DNA of 64,000 nucleotides from Myrica gale (Eukaryota; Streptophyta; Magnoliopsida; Fagales; Myricaceae). The stretch is from positions 14,338,874 through 14,402,873 of the forward strand of contig OZ005607.1 in the NCBI GenBank assembly GCA_963930655.1. The letters run 5' to 3'. Under the pieces are notes generated by a model. The model was not told where the DNA came from. It did not search any database and saw only the letters and a program-made list of their open reading frames with translations. The position numbers and the translations under genes were made by a program. Of this stretch, positions 56,774 through 64,000 are shown in pieces (the first letter of the stretch is position 1; every line of letters starts with the position of its first letter).

Positions 56774-59700
56774 ATGGATAAAAGTTGGATGCGTTCTACA
56801 AATAGAATCAAGGATAAAGCATATATAGAAGGGGTCAAAAGATTTATAAGTTTGGCGCGTAATCAAGTTGACAAGGGAAATCGGGTGAGGTGCCCTTGTA
56901 GGGGTTGCTTAAATCGATACTATAAACCCCTAAACGAGATTGAAGATCATCTATTTATAAAAGGGATTGATCCTAACTATACGGAGTGAATATTTCATGG
57001 GGAAGAGGAAGGATCTCATTCATCTAATGACATTGGTGGTTCTGATGATGATCAGCGTCAGTAGTATGGATACATTGATGATATGGATGAGTTGTTGGAT
57101 GATGTTGCTATGGGTACTTTTATGAATGCCGATGAAGGAGAACCATCTACCAACCGGGAGCAGCTGAATTTTCAGAATTTGTGGGAGGACGCTCAGCGTC
57201 CACTTTATACGAATTGTGAGAAATTCTCCAAGTTATCCTTCATTGTAAAGTTGTTGCACATAAAGACTATTAATAATTGGAGTATCAAGTCGTTCGATAT
57301 GTTACTTAATTTGTTGAGAACTGCATGGCCTAATGCATCCTTACCATCGTCACATTATGAGGCAAGACAATTGAGAAAGGGCTTAAGTTTTGATTATGTG
57401 AAGATAGATGCATGCAAAAATGATTGCATTCTTTTTTGGAAGGAGCATGCAAACACACAAGAATGTCCTGTATGTAAATCTTCCAGGTGGAATCCTGACT
57501 CTGGAAAAAACAAGAAAGTCCCACAAAAGGTACTCCGATATTTTCCTCTGAGACCGAGGTTACAGAGATTATTTATGTCAAGGATGAGTTGCAAAGATGA
57601 GTTGGCACAAAGAAAGGCGAGTTGTTGATGAAAATGTAATGCAACATCCCTCAGATTCTCGTGAATGGAAAGATTTTGATAGGAATCATTAGTGGTTTGC
57701 GAGTGACCCTCGAAATGTTCGACTTGGACTAGCTAGTGATGGTTTTAACCCATTTGGCATTATGAGTACATCTTACAGCATGTAGCCAGTTATTCTTATG
57801 CCATATAACCTCCCCCCTTGGAAGTGCATGAAAGACCCATATATGATGATGACTCTACTTATTCCTGGACCCAAGGCACCTGGAAATGATATTGATGTGT
57901 ATTTAAGGCCATTGGTGGATGAGCTAAATGAGTTATGGAAGAATGGAGTGGATACATATGATGCATCTACTGCACAGACCTTCCGAATGCATGTAACTTT
58001 GTTGTGGACTATAAATGACTTTCCAGCCTATGAAAATCTTTCAGGGTGGAGCACTAAGGGCAAGCTAGCATGTGCAGATTGTAATGAAAATACATATTTC
58101 TCGTGGTTGAAGCATGGACAAAAACACTGTTCCGTCGTTTCTTGCCACTAGGCCATAGTTGGCAAAAGAAGAAACGTGAATTTGATGGCAATGTTGAGCG
58201 TAGAATTGCACCCCGAAACCTAACTGGTCATGATGTTTTGGAGCAATTAGGGAATATAAGAGATGTGATTTTTGGAAAATTTTCGGCTACAAGAAAAAGG
58301 AAACGTATAACTGAAGAGTTGAATTGGACTAAAAACAGTATTTTCTTCGAGCTTCCGTATTGGGTAACTTTGAAACTAAGACATAACCTCGATATCATGC
58401 ATATCGAAAAAAATATTTGTGATAATGTGATAGGAACATTGTTGGGTATCGAAGGAAAAACAAAAGATACAGTCAAATCCCGAAAAGATTTGGAGAAAAT
58501 GGGTCTCAAGCCGGAGTTACACTTACAAAATGGTGAAGGTAAATCTTTCATGCCTCATGCTCAATACACACTATCAAAGAGTGAGAAGAAAAACTTCTTA
58601 GTCTGGTTGAAAGCTGTGAAGTTCCCTGACAATTACGCTTCAAATATTTCTAGGTGTGTGAATGTCGATGAGGGTAAAATCATTGGATTGAAGAGCCATG
58701 ATTGTCACATATTGTTACAGCGTTTGCTTCCAGTTGCAATCCAAGGGTATCTAAGAAAAGATATAAGCGTAGCTTTGGTAGAGCTCGGTTCATTTTCCAA
58801 GGACTGATGTTCGCGGACGTTAAGTATAGAAGTACTAGAGAAATTAGAGCTCGATATTGTTACCTTACTTTGTAAGCTTGAGATGATTTTTCCACCAGCG
58901 TTCTTTGACATCATGGTACATTTAGCTATACATTTACCACGTGAGGCATTGCTTGGTGGGCCTGTGCAATATCGTTGGATATACCCAGTTGAAAGGTTTC
59001 TTGAACCGTTAAAGCGATATGTTAAAAACAAATCAAGACCAGAAGGTTCAATAGGTGAGGCAAACATTGATGTTGAGTGCCTAACTTTTTGCTCCTTATA
59101 CCTTTGTGGTGTTGAAACAATATTTGACCGTGACGAGCGAAATACTAATAAGAGCCCCGTAGGTACTGCTCCAAGTTTATCCGTCTTCTCTCATGATATC
59201 CGTCCCTTGGGAGCATTTACATCTCTTCGATTGGAATCTCATCTTTTTTTCAAGGCCCAATGGTATGTGCTTAACAACTGCCCTGATGCGGCTAGTTATT
59301 TACAGTCAGTTATCCATGTAGATTATATGTTTCCATTACTACTTTTATATGGTGTTTTCATTTTCTAAGTAGTGTGTTTATGGTTAGGGAGCACTATAAC
59401 CAAATTGTGGAAGGGTGCACAAGCAACTTGGATAGCAAGCACGAGAAAGAATTTCCAACATGGTTCAAGCAACGCGTAAGTGAATTGAGATTACTTTTTA
59501 ATGGTAACATTATTTGATTTCAGTTTTACTATTATTTTTTCATATATTTGCATAACCATTTTGTTTCAATGATTTTGGTAGATTAAAGATCTTTATATGG
59601 AAAAGATGGAAGGAATTTCATATGAATTGTATGCACTAGCATGCGGTCCTGATCCACAATTAAGCTCATATGCCGGATGTATCATGAATGGAGTTAAGTT

Positions 59701-60340
59701 TCATACCAAGTCTTGTGAACAACATCGTCGTACCCAGAATAGTGGCATTGTCGTGGATGGGTGGCATGAGTACAATCTTATTGAATACTATGGTGTTGTT
59801 ACAGACATTTTGGAGCTCCATTACATGGGAGGATACAATGGCTACTTGTTTTGCTGTGACTGGTGGGATATTAGACCAAAAAAAGGAGGAATAAAAATGG
59901 ACGGTCATTATATTAGTTTGAATACTTTATGTACATGGTATCAAGATGACCCATTCGTCCTAGCATGCCAAGCAAAACAAGTATTTTATCTCGCTGATAC
60001 CAAATTCGGTGGTAGATGGCAAGTGGTGCAACGGGTTGCACATAGAAATATATATGAGGCAGAATTAACAGATAGCAAGGAGGATGAATCCACAACAGGC
60101 ATTGAGCCATACCAAGAAGATGCGCCTGACAGATTGAATCCATCTACATATGTTCAAGGAGCTGATTATGACATTGGCACGTTACAAAGAGATGATGTAT
60201 GCCCGGAGCAAGTACCTACCACAGAATTGGATGATGAATTTGTCTTGCCATTTGATGATGATCAATTTATAACTAATGATTTCACCGATGAGGATGAAGA
60301 TGACATTTTGCTCGAAGACGAAGATGAAGACTCTGATTGA
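56774..60340 (+). pseudogene. CACTA (En/Spm) transposase, decayed but nearly full length
   Basis: Domains in order: transposase-associated domain (56774-56989; MDKSWMRSTNR, RCPCRGCLN), tnp2 DDE transposase (57083-58800; VLRYFPLRPRLQRLF, GLASDGFNPFGIMSTSYSM, MPYNLPPWKCMKDPYMM, LIPGPKAPGNDIDVYLRPL, NDFPAYENLSGWSTKGKLAC, LDIMHIEKNICDN), DUF4218 (58883-59368; HLPREALLGGPVQYRWIYPV) and DUF4216 (59597-60340; YYGVVTDILELHY, WYQDDPFVLACQAKQVFY), ending in an Asp/Glu-rich tail. In-frame stops (near 56987, 57062, 57627, 57690, 57784 and 58805) and a frameshift near 58110 make it inactive. Several stops replace a Trp or Gln codon, fitting point-mutation decay. The DUF4216 half after 59597 remains open for 247 codons. 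Confidence 0.92.
59597..60340 (+). CDS. DUF4216-containing open remnant of the CACTA transposase
   Basis: The best preserved piece of the CACTA coding region: 247 codons from ATG to TGA with GGYNGYLFCCDWWDIRP, HYISLNTLCTWYQDDPF and a C-terminal stretch dominated by Asp and Glu. A short intron (about 59477-59580, GTAAGT...TAG) precedes it, so in an intact element it is the last exon of the tnp2-type protein. It lacks the catalytic DDE domain, and whether it is expressed alone is unknown. Confidence 0.6.
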   Translation: MEKMEGISYELYALACGPDPQLSSYAGCIMNGVKFHTKSCEQHRRTQNSGIVVDGWHEYNLIEYYGVVTDILELHYMGGYNGYLFCCDWWDIRPKKGGIKMDGHYISLNTLCTWYQDDPFVLACQAKQVFYLADTKFGGRWQVVQRVAHRNIYEAELTDSKEDESTTGIEPYQEDAPDRLNPSTYVQGADYDIGTLQRDDVCPEQVPTTELDDEFVLPFDDDQFITNDFTDEDEDDILLEDEDEDSD

Positions 60341-60600
60341 TGGTGGGTAACTATCACATGTTGTTTTCAGTTTTGCGTTAGTGTAATTGATGTGGATATT
60401 GAATCATACATTTAATGCAAAAGTTTTGAATTTTAAATCCATCTACTTTTTAAACTTTAAATATTTGAATATAATTTTAAATGTTAACATGATTGGACTA
60501 TGTCAAATATGATTAAAGCATTCAAAGGAACCCGACTCCGACAGTTTTACCTTTTTCGGTGTCGAAGTCGGGTTTTGAAACATGAACCCAAAAAATATAT
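60341..60600. repeat. CACTA right flank with inverted partial 117-bp unit
   Basis: 60420-60510 resembles 62190-62310 in the same orientation and 55090-55270 in the opposite one. Directly after, 60524-60588 is one inverted partial copy of the 117-bp array unit (GGAACCCGACTCCGAC, then CGGGTTTTGAAACATGAACC). This mirrors the left side of the transposase gene and probably marks the inner right flank of the same element. Confidence 0.6.
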
Positions 60601-62550
60601 ATATTGTGCGTTGTTACTTAGCCCACAATATATATATATATATTGTGCCTGACCTTTCGTGCTACTTAAAAATAATTTTATCCCTTGATGTTAAATATAG
60701 TTTCTTTCTTTGTTTTTCTTCTTGCAATTATCAATTGAATTCCATTAGATTCCAAAAAAATATACATTAACTACCCACACACATTTTGTAATTTACATTA
60801 AAAATTGAGACTATTTTATCTATTGTAATGTTGTACCTAGGGACGGCTCCAGCAAATCAGGGAGGGCCCAATTAAAAATTTTCCTTAATCGGTATATTTT
60901 AAAAATATTTAATGACCATACCTCAAAAATTTAACGGTAAAGCTATTGGTATAGAATTTTAGTTAATTAATGTTTATTCTATAAAGTAACCTATTAAATC
61001 TCCTTGATAAAAGGAACCATTAGCTCTTCAGCCATTTATAAAGTCTTCTTTATTAGAGCATCATCAACCCTATAAAGTCGAATTAATTAATTTTCATTCT
61101 AGAAAGAGGCCTACTAAATCTACTTGATTGATGGAATCATTAACTCTTCATCCGTTTATAAAATCTCCTTGTTGTTTGTAATTGTTAATTCTTCACAACT
61201 TATAATTAGTATGAAATAAAAGTTTCTATTGATAGGCAACAAACATTTATATTGAAACAATTTCCTAAAGTGTTTTTCTTTGGTATTTTTATATAAAATT
61301 ATTCACTTCAGACTTGTTATTTTTTTGATATGCTTTAAAATTACAAGAAACACGTAAACTTGGGAAAAAATAGGTAAGAATCAATATAATTGACATTTTA
61401 AAATCTCCTTTCCTTCAGGAAAAAACAATTGCTAATATATATTTTTTTTCTTTGTGACCTGCCCTTTTCTGCAACAACTTTGGCCAGATCACCCTTATCA
61501 TTTCAAGTGCATATCTATTTCAACTTTGATAGAATCTGATGCCAACCACTGCACCCCCTGCAAATTTTAAATAAATATTGGAGGAATAAATGGCTGAAAA
61601 ACTTCAAAAAACTAACTCTGTTAACTCGTAGTACAACTGCTTCTTAAAAGGGGATTTATGTGCAGGGGAATCAGCTACTTAAAAGGATATGCGTTGTAAC
61701 CTACAGTAAAAAAAACTCAATTAGTATCAACCCTAATCAAACTTCCTAAGAGCAGTGTTGAAGCTGTTTATTTTGTGTGCAAAATACAGGTATTTAAATT
61801 TGTTAGTTACTGAAACCTCAACAACATGTCAAACCTACGGAGGAAAGAACAATAAGACAAAGTAACATATATTATAGCCCCAATCTCTTTTGTAATTAAG
61901 TCGACTATGTTGATTGAATGATTGAACTTGTTATATAATACATTAGTAAATTAAATATTTATTGTGAATACTCAAGGTATATAGATAGAGTTGTCTCAAT
62001 TGTGTTAACAAGTACAGAATTATACATCCTCTAATTCACTTGCAGCTACTGGACCATATATATTTATATGAATGCTTAATATAGTTGCCAATGTGTATAA
62101 GGATAATACAATCTCGTTTCTTTTAATTTGAAAATTTTAAATGCAAAAAAATCATCTTGTAAAATAAAAATCACTATCGTTGTATCAATTTCAAAAATGC
62201 AAATTTTTTGAATTTTAAATCCACCTCCTTTTAAAAAGTTAACCATTTGAATATAATTTCAAATTTTAAATAGTTGGACTATATCAAAGATAAGGGTTCC
62301 ACTATTTCAAAGGAAATAAAAACAAAATTTCAAATTTAAACAAATATTCAAATTTAAGAGAATATTTTTAATTCAAAAAATATAAGACGATTGGAAATTT
62401 GGAATAGTTTTAAAATGGAAAACACTTAATTTTGGAGAATAAAAGTGACGACGTTGGCTTCAGGTGTAAAAAATATTTTTGGAGGGAAAATTTAGGCGCT
62501 CAATATTTTAGAGAATACAAATCGTAAAATCTAGTGAAGGTGGAGAGGAT
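60601..62550. other. AT-rich spacer with a diverged 124-bp tandem duplication
   Basis: No gene recognised. Two similar stretches, at about 60962-61048 and 61086-61172 (TTAATTTTCATTCTA-AAAG, CCTA-TAAATCT-CTTGAT, ATTA-CTCTTCA-CC-TTTATAAA), form a diverged tandem duplication. From 62130 the sequence repeats the CACTA-flank words described at 60341-60600. Confidence 0.45.
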
Positions 62551-64000
62551 ATGCCAACCATCTTTTCTTTTCCATCGTCTCAGGCTCTCTCACAACCCTC
62601 TGTGAGGTCTTCTTCTATTTTGAAATCTCCATGGCTGCACACCCAAATCGCGGATGACCACAAGCACTTGTTAGTCCAAGCCGACAAGAGCGATCTAGAG
62701 CAAAGGCCCAAGATGACCCACGAAATTTCTCAGATGAGTCCACACAAGGTCTACAAATCTCAACAATGTCGGAACCCCCACAACTAATTCGTGAAGAGGC
62801 TAGCATACAAAGTAAGTAGATATAATCATGTTTGTTTAAATATACGCAAATATTTCCTGTTTTTGATTTCGTTGTTTTGGCTATCTTCGGCCTATCTATA
62901 TGGTGCTTTGTTGGGAGGATTAAAAGGTTCATTATGGTTTTGCCTGGTATCCAGTGCACTTTGATCAGATCTGAGATTGTCGTTCTGTTTCAGAGACTGA
63001 TTAATATAATTGATGGGTAAATAATTTAGTAAATTTCATGTAGGATGAGATATGTTTTCGACAGATTTTCTCTCTTTAATTTCTTGGTATTGATATGTAT
63101 TCCACTTGCAGTTGTGCTTTTTTTCTGGGCAAGCTACAACTGTAGCTAAACTAAACGGTAGCTAGGCAACTTTCTTCACTCCATTCCATTTTGTTAGGTG
63201 AGGAATTTTCTCGTGTTTAGATCCCTCAGAGCTGAAGTTTTTCCTTTTGATTTCACACGTGTATAACTGATATTCATTTCATTCATTTGATCTGGTCTTC
63301 GTTTTTTTTCCCTTTCTCAACGTGATACTTTTAGATGGCTAAAGTGTGGGGAGTCAATTGCTTCCGTTTTAGTATTTTTTTTTTGGTTTTGGCTTCTTTC
63401 GTTGTGTTTTCTTTTGGTCTCTTCGGTTGTTTGTATCTCTTTAGTTCAATATATAATATGCATCTTTCAACAAAAAAAATCTTCCTTTTGTATTCGTTTA
63501 GCGTTCCATCATGGCATCATGTACACTTTGTACAACATCAACTTGCTGCAAGCTGATAGTTCTCCATTCTCTGGCACAACTCTCTCTCTTTCCCTTTTCT
63601 AATTGGTTCTTTACTGTAACAGCTTTGTCAAAGTTTGAAGACACAAGAAATCTGCTCAAATAAAGAAGAAAAGAAAAAAAGAATTCAGTACTTTTGTGTG
63701 TATATGTGTCGTGGGAAACTTTCTTTCATCTCTCTAAAAATTTAGATTATTATCTCTTGATGAACCTCTTTCTTGATTTTATGTCAATATTGAACCAATT
63801 TTGATCAACTGTTTGTTCTTACTTCTCTCTGTTTTATTTGGCACTCTATTTCCAATACCAACGGCAATATTGTACAGTTACAAAACAGAGACGCATGAAA
63901 TTTACATCGAATCCAGGCTCGTGTGACATTTATCTTTGCGTGAGTTGAATTCGATTTTTTTTCCCACAATTTTGACTCATTTTTGCAATCCCAGCTGGTT
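62551..64000 (+). other. Possible 5' exon and intron of an unidentified gene
   Basis: 62551-62815 is less AT-rich and open in places (78 codons from an ATG at 62551, or another frame reading SRQERSRAKAQDDPRNFSDE). It ends near CAAAGTAAGTAG, a good splice donor. What follows to 64000 resembles plant intron or leader sequence, with T-rich tracts. I recognise no family; it could be a CACTA second-gene exon or the start of a host gene continuing past the window. Confidence 0.3.

Noticed and set aside
62551..62787. 78-codon ORF as a definite gene
   Set aside because: No recognised family; an alternative frame is equally plausible up to the splice donor, so it is left as an unassigned possible exon.

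Overview
The window is nuclear DNA of a flowering plant, most likely a eudicot. It has spliced genes with GT-AG introns of typical plant size, AT-rich spacers, and dense, nested plant transposable elements. I cannot name the species from sequence alone. Three host loci are certain. The first is an intact SMG8-type nonsense-mediated decay gene on the minus strand (536-6281, four coding exons, 1228 codons by my reconstruction). The second is an intact chloroplast Cu/Zn superoxide dismutase gene, CSD2 type, on the plus strand (38608-43266, eight coding exons, 216 aa), with a recognisable miR398 site in exon 4. The third is the intact-frame 3' half of a ribosomal protein eL34 gene (56099-56392), whose first half is not in the window. 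An F-box (CPR1-like) pseudogene lies head-to-head with the SOD gene.

Layout. 1-6.3 kb: SMG8. 6.3-9.2 kb: AT-rich spacer and an LTR-like fragment. 9.2-17.2 kb: a decayed L1-type LINE on the minus strand, split inside its RNase H domain by a 3.66 kb solo LTR. 17.2-20.9 kb: a poly(A) retroposon split by a 1.85 kb solo LTR with a perfect 5-bp target duplication. 21-25.3 kb: a foldback MITE and a decayed minus-strand CACTA element. 25.3-28.2 kb: tandem repeats and a broken plant-transposon ORF. 29-31.2 kb: a 5'-truncated Ty1/copia element with an apparent 3' LTR. 31.3-33.4 kb: the F-box pseudogene, carrying a second copy of the retroposon. 33.5-38.4 kb: an apparently intact hAT transposon. 38.4-43.6 kb: CSD2. 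44-47.4 kb: a long LTR. 47.9-50.9 kb: two copia-type LTRs in opposite orientation. 50.9-53 kb: another LTR of the 'TGTCACGCCCC' kind. 53.2-60.6 kb: CACTA ends, a 117-bp tandem array, the eL34 exons and a decayed CACTA transposase. 60.6-64 kb: AT-rich, mostly unassigned.

The most interesting object is the hAT element at 33477-38386. It has perfect 8-bp target duplications, matching terminal inverted repeats, GGAACCGG-type palindromic repeats at both ends and one uninterrupted 722-codon BED/hAT transposase ORF retaining the catalytic residues. It also holds an internal GTGTCGACAC palindrome array that folds into a near-perfect 46-bp hairpin, and what looks like a captured exon of a host DUF676/ROG1-like lipase gene. 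It sits in what was a very short divergent promoter between the F-box gene and CSD2. No new multi-gene system is evident; the novelty lies in transposon architecture and gene capture.
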